Of a stretch of DNA of 64,000 nt, positions 53,980 to 62,689 are shown one piece after another. A model generated the notes under the pieces. It did not search any database. It worked only from the letters and a program-made list of their open reading frames with translations, and was not told the origin of the DNA. Location of the stretch: positions 434,001-498,000 of the forward strand of contig NZ_NIUY01000002.1 of the NCBI RefSeq assembly GCF_002205795.1. The letters are read 5' to 3'. This DNA is from Chryseobacterium sp. VAUSW3 (lineage in GTDB: Bacteria > Bacteroidota > Bacteroidia > Flavobacteriales > Weeksellaceae). The translations under genes and the position numbers were made by a program. Position 1 is the first letter of the stretch. Each line of letters begins with the position of its first letter.

Positions 53980-55017
53980 TTACGAGATAATTTCTGTTTT
54001 ATAAACTTCGTCGTAATTATGAACACAGTTATTGATGAATCCCTGTTCTTCCATCCACTGATCACTGTAAACCTTAGTGATGTATCGTGAACCGTGATCC
54101 GGATAAATTGCCACCACTACATCGTCTTTCGAAAATTCGTTTGCACTTGCGTACTGCAAAAGTCCCTGCGTTACTGCACCAGTAGTGTATCCTCCCATAA
54201 TGGCCTCTTTCAGGGCGATTTCACGTGTTCTGTAAGCAGACATTTCGTCGTTAACCCTAACAAATTCATCTACTTTATCGAATAATAATGCTGCAGGAAT
54301 AAGATTTTTTCCCATGCCTTCGATTTGGTAAGGATGAATTTCATCTTTATTGATTTTTCCTGTTTCGTGGAAACCTTTTAAGATTGAACCGGAAGCATCA
54401 ACACCAATAACTTTAATGTTAGGATTTTTCTCTTTTAAGAATTTTGCTGAACCTGATAAAGTTCCGCCGGTCCCTGTGCAGGCAATAAGATGCGTTATTT
54501 TTCCGCCGGTCTGTTCCCAAATTTCGGGTCCGGTTGTTTGGTAATGTGCATCAATATTGAGTTCATTGAAATATTGGTTGATGTAAATGGAATCAGGAGT
54601 TTCTGAAGCGATTCTTTTAGCAACTTCGTAATAAGATCTGGGATCATCAGCCGCAACATTCGCAGGGCAGATGTAAACTGTAGCGCCTAAAGCTTTCAGG
54701 TACGCAATTTTCTCTTTTTTTGTTTTGTTGCTTACGGCAAGAATACATTTATAACCTTTGATGATACAAACCATCGCTATGGAAAATCCGGTATTGCCGG
54801 ATGTAGTTTCAACGATCGTTGAACCCGGTTTTATAAGGCCCTTTCTTTCCGCAGCTTCTATAATGTGAACTGCAATTCTGTCTTTGGTAGAATGGCCGGG
54901 ATTATAAGATTCAAGTTTAGCATAAACTGTTGCTGGTATGTCTTTGGTAACCGAATTGAGTTTTACCAATGGGGTGTTGCCAATTAAGCCAAGAATGTTA
55001 TCGTGAACATTAGTCAT
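53980..55017 (-). CDS. PLP-dependent cysteine synthase-family enzyme
   Basis: 345 residues of the beta-family: GNTPLVKLNSV, KLESYNPGHSTKDRIAVHII (PLP lysine in STKDR near 45), ETTSGNTGFSIAM (phosphate loop), ACTGTGGTLSG, and late YPDHGSRYITKVYSDQWM. It could be O-acetylserine sulfhydrylase or the catalytic core of a cystathionine beta-synthase; the STKDR and YPDHGSRY motifs and the absence of CBS domains fit cysteine synthase/CBS of Bacteroidota. Its own promoter and terminator make it monocistronic. Confidence 0.88.
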   Translation of the reverse strand: MTNVHDNILGLIGNTPLVKLNSVTKDIPATVYAKLESYNPGHSTKDRIAVHIIEAAERKGLIKPGSTIVETTSGNTGFSIAMVCIIKGYKCILAVSNKTKKEKIAYLKALGATVYICPANVAADDPRSYYEVAKRIASETPDSIYINQYFNELNIDAHYQTTGPEIWEQTGGKITHLIACTGTGGTLSGSAKFLKEKNPNIKVIGVDASGSILKGFHETGKINKDEIHPYQIEGMGKNLIPAALLFDKVDEFVRVNDEMSAYRTREIALKEAIMGGYTTGAVTQGLLQYASANEFSKDDVVVAIYPDHGSRYITKVYSDQWMEEQGFINNCVHNYDEVYKTEIIS

Positions 55018-55048
55018 TTTTCGTCATTTTTCTCTATAAAACCGTCTG

Positions 55049-55079
55049 CAAAAATACTAAAAAATAAATAATACAACAA
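55049..55079 (-). promoter_or_regulatory. Promoter of the cysteine-synthase-like gene
   Basis: On the minus strand TATTTTTG (55049-55056 on +), with TTG 17 or 20 bases upstream (CAA at 55074-55076 and 55077-55079), about 30 bases before the ATG. Confidence 0.65.
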
Positions 55080-55219
55080 TTTAAACAGTTTTTTCTGATT
55101 TGCAGAACAATAGAAATGTATTTTTCATAAACCACACTCGATGCACATTCACTTAATCTTTGTTAAATTATAAAGATAATTAAAGAAAAACCTTATTTTC
55201 GCAACATTGAATATTTTTT

Positions 55220-58200
55220 ATGAAAAATTGGTCTTTTAAACAATGGAATACCATTTTAGGATGGGTTATTTTTGCGATCGCTTTTGTTACCTATTTATCA
55301 ACGATAGAGCATAATTTCAGTTTTTGGGATACGGGAGAATATATCGCTTCCGCTACAAAACTGGAAGTTACACATGCACCAGGCGCAGCACTTTTTCAGC
55401 TTGTAGGGGCGGTCGCGGCTATGTTTGCCTTCGGAAACGGAGAAAATTATTCTATTGTGATCAATGCGATGTCGGCGCTTTTCAGTGCAGTTACGGTTCT
55501 TTTTCTCTTCTGGATCATCACGCATCTGGTACGCAGACTTCTGAATAAAGATTTCAATGAGATTACAAAACATCAGGAAATTGCCATTTTATTCGCAGGA
55601 GCGATTGGAGCTTTAAGTTTTACTTTTTCCGACACCTTCTGGTTTTCTGCTGTTGAAGGCGAAGTTTACTCGATGGCTACCATGTTTATCGCTCTTTTAC
55701 TTTGGCTCATTACCAAATGGGAAAACGAGTATCATGACTCCGACAACGAACGGTGGATTATCTTAATTTTCTTCGTAACCGGGCTTTCTGTAGGTGTTCA
55801 CATGATGTGTATGCTTGCAATTCCAGCTGTATGTTTAATTTATTATGCAAGAAATTATACGTTTACCTGGAAAAGTTTTCTTTGGGCAAACGTATTCACT
55901 TTAATTATTTTAGGAATTGTATTTAAAGGAATTTTCCCTTTAATCATGACACTTTTCGGTAAAATGGAAATTTTTGCAGTTAACGGAATTGGCCTTCCTT
56001 TCCATTCCGGAACCATCATCGCATTTATTTTGTTGATTGCGTTCTGCTATTTTGCCATTAATTACGCTAAAAAATCAAGAAAAAGTATTTATCAAACTGC
56101 CGCTTTATCCGTAGTTTATATGATGATTGGTTTTTCCTGCTGGATGGTGATTCCGATTCGCGCTATTGCAAATCCTCCGATGAACCTTAATAATCCTGAT
56201 AACGCGATTGGAATGCTCGATTATTATAACCGTGAGCAATACGGTGATTGGCCAACTTCTTACGGACAGAATTATACGGCATATCTCGATGCCAACGGAA
56301 TTCAGAAAAATGAAGACGGAAGCTATAAGACCGAAAAAACAGGCGATGTATATGAAAAAGATGAACAAACCGGTACTTACAGAAAAGTAGGAGACCGTTA
56401 TAACTACGTTTACAGTAAAGCTCATGTTGGTTTTATGCCGAGAATGTTCAATGAAGATCAGGGAGTGATGGCCAACTATATCTCGATGTACGGCGCACCG
56501 GATTTTTCTTTCAATTATGACAACGAAGACGTTGCCGACAGTCCGGAAGCAAAACAGATTTACGAGGAATTACGCCAGAAATATGAAGAAGGAACCATTA
56601 AAGTTGAAGATTATCTGAAGGTAAAACCTTATAATTTAATCAACGTTCAGAAGCCTTCTTTAGCACAGAATTTAGATTACTTTTTCACCTTCCAGAACGG
56701 CTATTATTTTGTGCGATATCTGATGTGGAATTTTGTTGGAAGACAAAATGATCTTGAAGGTCACATGGAAAACAACCGCGGAAACTGGATTTCAGGAATT
56801 CCTTTTGTTGACAATGCTTTGTGGGGTGACCAAAGCAAGATGCCTGCAAAATTTAAAAATGAAAGTACTGTTGCGTTTTTCTTTTTACCGCTTTTATTGG
56901 GTCTAATTGGTTTTTTCTTCCAGCTGAACCGAGATTTCGGTAGATTTTATGCGATACTTTCGCTTTTTGTCATCACCAGTGTCGGAATTATTTTCTACAC
57001 CGGCGTTAAACCTTTCGAAGTTCGCGAAAGAGATTATGCGATGGTGGGGTCATTTTTCGCATTTTCCATATGGATTGGCCTCGGTGCTGCAGCGATCCTG
57101 TGGTTTATTCAGGAAAAAATAAAATCAAACGCTGTAAATGTAGTGGCAGGAATTGTACTGATGGGAATACCTTTCATGATGGGATTCCAGAATTATAATG
57201 TACACGACAGAAGCGGAAGAAGCGCTGCTTACGATTATGCATATTCAACATTGAAATCCCTTCCAAAAAATGATATCCTTTTTGTATATGGCGATAATGA
57301 CACGTACCCGATTTGGGGAATGCAGGAAACTTCGGGCATGCGCGATGATGTGAAAGTTGTGAATTTCACCTTGCTTTCAACCCCGTGGAATATCGATCAG
57401 GTGAAGAGAAGAACGTATAATTCGATGCCTGTGCCGTCAGTATTAAATCATGAAGATTACCGAGATGGAACCAACGATCAGATTTACCTTATGAGCCCGG
57501 AGGACTGGAAGAACGTTTTTGCCAACCTGAAAGATCAGGGCGCTCCGGAAACGGCTTTTGCAGGATTCAGGAAGTTTATGACCCAAGATTCTATGACGAT
57601 GAAAGAAGCAATAGATTTCATTAAAGTAAAGTCTGAGGATAAAGATGAAATCCTAAAAATGCTTTTTGGTGAAGCTAAATATGAGAAATTCAATTTCCTG
57701 CCGGTTTCAAAATTTATTTTGCCGGTAAACAAAGCCAATGCAGTGAAATCGGGTACAATTGAAGCAAAAGATGCAGCGCTGGCTGTTGACCACATTACCA
57801 TCAATTACAAGAGCAACAGTATGTTCAAAAATAATTTGATTCTGCTGGACATTCTTGCTAATTTCGATTGGAACCGACCGATAAACTTCTCTTCAGGCGG
57901 AATTTACGATCCTGAAAACATTTTTTATCTTGGAGATTATCTACAGTTCGACGGTTTCAGTTACCGCCTGGTTCCGATCAACACTCCGGAACGTGAAGAC
58001 GGGGAAATGGGCAGGGTAGATGCAAATTCGCTTTATAATATTGTAAAAAATTACCGTTGGGGGAATTTCAAAGATTTAAGTGTTCATTTCGATGAAACCT
58101 GCACCCAGAATATTGTAAGCTACAGAAGTTCCGCAAGCCGAGCTGCTGAAGCTTTGGCGCTTTCCGGACAGAAATCCAAAGCTCTGGAAGTTCTGGATAT

Positions 58201-58705
58201 GGCTTCCCGTGAAATTCCTGTGGAAAAATACAATGATCCGCGGTCATTAAGTTCAATGGTTTACGGATACATCGTATCTGGTCAGGAACAGAAAGGGCTG
58301 AAGCTTGCTGATGAACTTAAAAAGGGAATTTTCACCGAATACGATTATTACACCAGTCTTTCGCCCGAAGAACAGCGTTTTGCAGGGAAACAGATGCGTA
58401 CAAAACCGATGGAATATTCACTGGTGGTAGGAGCGGTTTCAGATGCATATAATAAATTGGGGCAAAAAGAAAAAGGATATCAGTATCTTTTAAAATCCAT
58501 TGAAACGGTGGATAAACGCTTCAATGATTTCGTGAAAAATCTGCAGACAATGGGTAAAGAAAAGGCGTTCAGAGAATCTGAAAAAGTGCAGGTTATTACT
58601 CCTTTTTACACCTATTTATTTGATGTGATGAATCCTTATGATTCTACGTATTCGAAAGAAAAAGAAGCCCACATTACCAATGCGATGATGAAGGCTACGC
58701 AATAA
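55220..58705 (+). CDS. DUF2723 (GT117-type) polytopic membrane protein
   Basis: 1161 residues. The N-terminal DUF2723 domain (about 10-300) has FSFWDTGEYIASATKLEVTHAPGAALFQLVGAVAAMF, the DTGE motif, and ~10 membrane helices; another helix bundle lies near 550-660. A soluble C-terminal half follows, with FVYGDNDTYPIWGMQET and helix-rich TPR-like repeats near the end. DUF2723 proteins are placed among membrane-bound glycosyltransferases (GT-C-like), perhaps for protein O-glycosylation or surface glycan in Bacteroidota. It is followed 8 bases on by DUF1697. Confidence 0.88.
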   Translation: MKNWSFKQWNTILGWVIFAIAFVTYLSTIEHNFSFWDTGEYIASATKLEVTHAPGAALFQLVGAVAAMFAFGNGENYSIVINAMSALFSAVTVLFLFWIITHLVRRLLNKDFNEITKHQEIAILFAGAIGALSFTFSDTFWFSAVEGEVYSMATMFIALLLWLITKWENEYHDSDNERWIILIFFVTGLSVGVHMMCMLAIPAVCLIYYARNYTFTWKSFLWANVFTLIILGIVFKGIFPLIMTLFGKMEIFAVNGIGLPFHSGTIIAFILLIAFCYFAINYAKKSRKSIYQTAALSVVYMMIGFSCWMVIPIRAIANPPMNLNNPDNAIGMLDYYNREQYGDWPTSYGQNYTAYLDANGIQKNEDGSYKTEKTGDVYEKDEQTGTYRKVGDRYNYVYSKAHVGFMPRMFNEDQGVMANYISMYGAPDFSFNYDNEDVADSPEAKQIYEELRQKYEEGTIKVEDYLKVKPYNLINVQKPSLAQNLDYFFTFQNGYYFVRYLMWNFVGRQNDLEGHMENNRGNWISGIPFVDNALWGDQSKMPAKFKNESTVAFFFLPLLLGLIGFFFQLNRDFGRFYAILSLFVITSVGIIFYTGVKPFEVRERDYAMVGSFFAFSIWIGLGAAAILWFIQEKIKSNAVNVVAGIVLMGIPFMMGFQNYNVHDRSGRSAAYDYAYSTLKSLPKNDILFVYGDNDTYPIWGMQETSGMRDDVKVVNFTLLSTPWNIDQVKRRTYNSMPVPSVLNHEDYRDGTNDQIYLMSPEDWKNVFANLKDQGAPETAFAGFRKFMTQDSMTMKEAIDFIKVKSEDKDEILKMLFGEAKYEKFNFLPVSKFILPVNKANAVKSGTIEAKDAALAVDHITINYKSNSMFKNNLILLDILANFDWNRPINFSSGGIYDPENIFYLGDYLQFDGFSYRLVPINTPEREDGEMGRVDANSLYNIVKNYRWGNFKDLSVHFDETCTQNIVSYRSSASRAAEALALSGQKSKALEVLDMASREIPVEKYNDPRSLSSMVYGYIVSGQEQKGLKLADELKKGIFTEYDYYTSLSPEEQRFAGKQMRTKPMEYSLVVGAVSDAYNKLGQKEKGYQYLLKSIETVDKRFNDFVKNLQTMGKEKAFRESEKVQVITPFYTYLFDVMNPYDSTYSKEKEAHITNAMMKATQ

Positions 58706-58713
58706 ATTTTCAG

Positions 58714-59238
58714 ATGAAATACTGTGCTTTTCTCCGCGGTGTCAACGTAAACGGAACTTCCATGAAAATGGCGGAAGTGATGAACGTGTTTACTGACGCT
58801 GGAATGAAGGAGGTAAGTAGCGTTTTGGCTTCCGGAAATATTCTCTTTTCATCAGATAAAAAACCTTCGGAGCTGAAGAACATTTTGGAGAAATCAATGT
58901 CAGAGTATTTCGATTATGAAGCTTTTCTTTTCCTTAAAAACGAGAACGAAATTTCAGAAATTGTAAATAATAATCCTTTTAACAAAGCCGAAGATCTTCA
59001 TATTTATGTGTTTGTAGGAATTGATGATGTTGAAACTCTTTTGATGGAAGAATTTTCGAAATCGGATAAGGCAGAAAACGAAAATGCCCAAATTGTTGCA
59101 GATACATTTTACTGGCAAATTCAAAAAGGAAATACTTTAGGTTCGACTTTCGGGAAAGTTTTAGGAAAAAAGAAATTGAAAGACAAAATCACTTCCCGAA
59201 ATATCAATACTTTCGAAAGAATTCTCAAAAAATTATAA
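58714..59238 (+). CDS. DUF1697 protein
   Basis: 174 residues. It starts MKYCAFLRGVNVNGTSMKMAEV, with LFSSDKKPSEL and NPFNKAEDLHIYVFVG, and ends SRNINTFERILKKL: the usual N- and C-terminal signatures of DUF1697. The function is unknown. 8 bases after the DUF2723 gene, so probably co-transcribed. Confidence 0.92.
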   Translation: MKYCAFLRGVNVNGTSMKMAEVMNVFTDAGMKEVSSVLASGNILFSSDKKPSELKNILEKSMSEYFDYEAFLFLKNENEISEIVNNNPFNKAEDLHIYVFVGIDDVETLLMEEFSKSDKAENENAQIVADTFYWQIQKGNTLGSTFGKVLGKKKLKDKITSRNINTFERILKKL

Positions 59239-59360
59239 GGTTGCTGTAATTTAAACTTTAAACGGGTTATTGCCCGTTTTTTCTTTTTCGCTCCGCAAAA
59301 CCATTGCTCCGAAACTGCAAAAAATTTCCGTATTTTTGTTAAATTAAAATTTGAATAAAT

Positions 59361-60170
59361 ATGATTCAATACTTAGAAAACATTCAGCATAAAGATTCCA
59401 AAAACTTCTTTCTCATTGCCGGTCCATGCATCATTGAAGGTGAAGACATGGCGCTGCGAATCGCAGAGAAAGTAGTAGAACTTACCAATAAATATGAAAT
59501 TCCTTACATCTTTAAAGGAAGTTTTAAAAAAGCTAACCGAAGCCGTGTAGATTCATTTACTACAATTGGCGAAGAAAAATCTCTGGAAATTCTGAAAAAA
59601 GTGGGAGAGACTTTCAATATTCCCACCACCACAGATATTCACGAAAACGAACATGCCGCTTTGGCTGCCCATTATGTTGATGTTCTGCAGATTCCGGCTT
59701 TTTTGGTTCGCCAAACCGATTTGTTGGTCGCCGCTGCAAAAACAAATAAATGTGTTACGCTGAAAAAAGGGCAGTTTCTATCCCCAGAATCCATGAAATT
59801 TGCTGTAGAAAAAGTGACAGATTCCGGAAACCCTAAAACCGCCATCATCGAACGTGGTAATTCTTTCGGTTACACCGATCTGGTAGTCGATTTCAGAGGA
59901 ATTCCTACGATGCAGAATTATGCGCCGGTAATTTTGGATGTAACCCATTCGCTGCAGCAGCCCAACCAAAATTCAGGTGTTACAGGCGGCCGCCCGGAAC
60001 TAATTGAAACCATTGCAAAAGCAGGAATCGCTGTAGGTGCAGACGGACTTTTCATTGAAACGCATCCTGATCCAAGTTGCGCACTTTCAGATGGGGCAAA
60101 TATGCTTAAACTTGATAAACTTGAAGATTTACTGCAAAAATTAACAAGAGTTCGGCAAGCCATTATTTAA
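59361..60170 (+). CDS. kdsA: 3-deoxy-8-phosphooctulonate synthase (KDO-8-P synthase)
   Basis: 269 residues. FLIAGPCIIEGEDMAL, FKGSFKKANRSRVDSF, DVLQIPAFLVRQTDLLVAAA, ERGNSFGYTDLVVDFRGIPTM, VTHSLQQPNQNSGVTGG and DGLFIETHPDPSCALSDG are the class hallmarks. It joins PEP and arabinose-5-phosphate to make KDO-8-P for lipopolysaccharide. The NFG-like GNSFGY motif with the absence of a metal-binding Cys near IAGPCI cannot be settled: the Cys is present, suggesting a metal-type enzyme. TATTTTTG at 59331-59338 may be its -7 element. Confidence 0.96.
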   Translation: MIQYLENIQHKDSKNFFLIAGPCIIEGEDMALRIAEKVVELTNKYEIPYIFKGSFKKANRSRVDSFTTIGEEKSLEILKKVGETFNIPTTTDIHENEHAALAAHYVDVLQIPAFLVRQTDLLVAAAKTNKCVTLKKGQFLSPESMKFAVEKVTDSGNPKTAIIERGNSFGYTDLVVDFRGIPTMQNYAPVILDVTHSLQQPNQNSGVTGGRPELIETIAKAGIAVGADGLFIETHPDPSCALSDGANMLKLDKLEDLLQKLTRVRQAII

Positions 60171-60203
60171 TTTTGTTATCTTTAAAAACCTAAATTTCCT
60201 GCA

Positions 60204-62633
60204 TTGAAAAAAACACTTTTACTCCTTGCATTTGCGCCTATTTTTGCGTTTTCGCAAATCAGTCTGAAGGTTTTAGATGAAAACGGCGCTCCGGTTTCTC
60301 AGGCCAACGTATCTTATAACAACCAGAATTTTCTTACCGATATAAATGGGTTTGTAAAGATTCCGATTGCAGATACAGAGCAGGTTCTTGCTGTTCAGAA
60401 AGAAAATTTCAGAAACTTTTCCAAAACGGTTAAAACAACGCCTAAAGTTCAAAACATCAATGTTCTGTTTGTAAATGCTGAGAGAGAAACACAGATTCAA
60501 GAAGTGGTTTTTCAGAAAAAAGGAAAACCTAAAGTAACAGATTTAACTTCTATAGAAATTTCTGCAAAAGAGGCGCAGCAGGTGGCTTCACTTTCTGGTG
60601 GGGTTGAGGGACTCATCAAAACTTTGCCCTCGGTAAACTCGAATACCGAACTTTCGTCTCAATATATGGTTCGCGGTGGAAACTATGATGAAAATCTTAT
60701 TTACATCAATGATATTGAAATTTACCGCCCGTTTCTTATCCGGAATTCCCTTCAGGAAGGGATGAGCATCATTAATCCCGACATGGTGCAGGCGATTAAT
60801 TTTTCTGCCGGAGGTTTTGAAGCAAAATATGGTGATAAAATGTCTTCAGCCCTGAATATTTATTACAGACAACCTACAAAATTTGAAGTTTCGGGAGAGG
60901 CAAGTTTAATTGGAGGCAGGCTTTCTACGGGATTTGCAAACAAGAATAAAAAGCTTTCTGCCCTGATTTCCGGAAGATACAGAAATACAAATCTTGTTCT
61001 GAATACTTTGAATGAAGATACCGATTTCAATCCTCAGTACATGGATTTTCAGTCGTATATCAATTATAAACTAAACGATAAGTGGGATTTTTCTTTTATC
61101 GGTTACTGGAGTAAAAACGATTACGAAATGGTTCCTAAAGTAAAGGAAGTGGATTTCGGAAGTTTGCAGACCCCTTTAAAACTGAGTGTTTTCTATAACG
61201 GAAAAGAAGACGATCAATATAAAAATATGATGGGTACGGCATCCATCAATTTCAAACCCAATAAAAAATGGACTTTCACGCTCGATAATTTTGCTTACCA
61301 AAACCGTGAAAGAGAATATTATACCATTGCCTCTGCCTACTTGCTGCAGACTTTTGACCCGATTACGGGAGCTCCTATAACCTCTTATGATGTTGGTGGG
61401 CAAATCGATCACGCAAGAAACGATTTATTGGTAAAAACCTACGGTTCACAACTGAAAACACGTTTTTCACCTGACGTAAACACCGATTTCGAGGTTGGTT
61501 TAAAATTCGAAAAAGAAAACCTGAAAGATTTCACCAATGAATGGCAGCTTGTAGATTCTTTGGGTTACAGCACGCCGAGAGATTACACCAATCCTGGTGT
61601 TCTGGATCCTTCGCAGCTTCGTTTGCGTTATAATATCGCAGGTGCAAATCATATTGAGCCTACAAGACTTTCAGGATATGCACAGTTTTCAAAGAAGTTT
61701 TACTGGGGTGAAAACAGGGTTTTCCTGAATGCAGGAGTTCGTGCTTCTCACTGGGATTTTAATGATGAAACCATCATTTCTCCAAGAGCACAGTTTGCCA
61801 TAAAACCCAACTGGGATATGGATATGCTCTTTAAAATTTCCGGAGGGATTTATTACCAGTCGTCATTTTATAAAGAAATCAAGGATCTGGACGGAAACTT
61901 TAATTCCAATATTAAATCCCAGCGTTCCATGCAGGTGATTTTATCCAATGATTACGAGTTCCGCATGGTTGACAGGCCTTTCAAACTCACTACTGAAGCT
62001 TATTACAAGAAAATGGATAATTTAATCCCATATTATTTGGATAATGTGAGAATCCGTTATTCCGGTGAAAACAATGCAGAAGGATATGCTTATGGAGTCG
62101 ATACCCGTTTGTTTGGTGAATTTGTTCCGGGTGTGGATTCCTGGATTTCTGCAAGTTACGCCCGGGTTTACGAAAATATTGAGGGAAAAGGAAATATCCC
62201 AAGACCTACAGATCCACGGTTCAGGTTTTCGATGTTTTATCAGGATTATATGCCGAAATTCCCATCAATGCGGGTAAATCTAACTTTAACTTATGCCAAC
62301 GGACTACCTTCAGGAACACCAATTTCTTTAGATGAAAACGGAAAGCCTGATTTCGAAGCTCCCTACAGGTACCAAAGGACTTTACCTTCTTATAAAAGAG
62401 TTGACATCGGTTTATCTAAAGTTTTCATTGATCAAAATGACAATAAAGTTAACTCGGGATTCTGGAGCAATTTCAATGAACTGGTTTTAGGTGTTCAGAT
62501 TTTCAATGCATTCAATATCAGCAATACGGTTGCAAACCAGTGGGTGAATGATGTTTCTACAGGTTACAACTATCCGGTTCCGGTAAGGTTGACAGGCAGA
62601 TTCTTCAACGTAAAACTTGAATTTAAGCTTTAA
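60204..62633 (+). CDS. TonB-dependent outer-membrane receptor
   Basis: 809 residues from a TTG start at 60204 (no ATG in frame upstream after the last stop): KKTLLLLAFAPIFAFSQ is a signal peptide, then a carboxypeptidase-like regulatory domain (SLKVLDENGAPVSQANVSYN; about 20-95), a plug (EISAKEAQQVASLSGGVEGLIKTLPSV; YMVRGGNYDENLIYINDIEIYRP; SIINPDMVQAINFSAGGFEAKYGDKMSSALNIYY; about 120-220) and a beta-barrel with final FFNVKLEFKL. It imports an unknown substrate using TonB energy. 33 bases after kdsA, possibly co-transcribed. No SusD-type partner follows. Confidence 0.9.
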   Translation: MKKTLLLLAFAPIFAFSQISLKVLDENGAPVSQANVSYNNQNFLTDINGFVKIPIADTEQVLAVQKENFRNFSKTVKTTPKVQNINVLFVNAERETQIQEVVFQKKGKPKVTDLTSIEISAKEAQQVASLSGGVEGLIKTLPSVNSNTELSSQYMVRGGNYDENLIYINDIEIYRPFLIRNSLQEGMSIINPDMVQAINFSAGGFEAKYGDKMSSALNIYYRQPTKFEVSGEASLIGGRLSTGFANKNKKLSALISGRYRNTNLVLNTLNEDTDFNPQYMDFQSYINYKLNDKWDFSFIGYWSKNDYEMVPKVKEVDFGSLQTPLKLSVFYNGKEDDQYKNMMGTASINFKPNKKWTFTLDNFAYQNREREYYTIASAYLLQTFDPITGAPITSYDVGGQIDHARNDLLVKTYGSQLKTRFSPDVNTDFEVGLKFEKENLKDFTNEWQLVDSLGYSTPRDYTNPGVLDPSQLRLRYNIAGANHIEPTRLSGYAQFSKKFYWGENRVFLNAGVRASHWDFNDETIISPRAQFAIKPNWDMDMLFKISGGIYYQSSFYKEIKDLDGNFNSNIKSQRSMQVILSNDYEFRMVDRPFKLTTEAYYKKMDNLIPYYLDNVRIRYSGENNAEGYAYGVDTRLFGEFVPGVDSWISASYARVYENIEGKGNIPRPTDPRFRFSMFYQDYMPKFPSMRVNLTLTYANGLPSGTPISLDENGKPDFEAPYRYQRTLPSYKRVDIGLSKVFIDQNDNKVNSGFWSNFNELVLGVQIFNAFNISNTVANQWVNDVSTGYNYPVPVRLTGRFFNVKLEFKL

Positions 62634-62652
62634 AAAAGAATTTTAAAACATA

Positions 62653-62685
62653 AAAATCCCGAGACTGAAACAGTTTCGGGATTTT
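62653..62685. terminator. Terminator between the TonB receptor and the hydrolase
   Basis: A 10-bp stem (AAAATCCCGA 62653-62662, TCGGGATTTT 62676-62685) with T-rich right and A-rich left flank; serves both converging genes. Confidence 0.85.
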
Positions 62686-62689
62686 ATTT

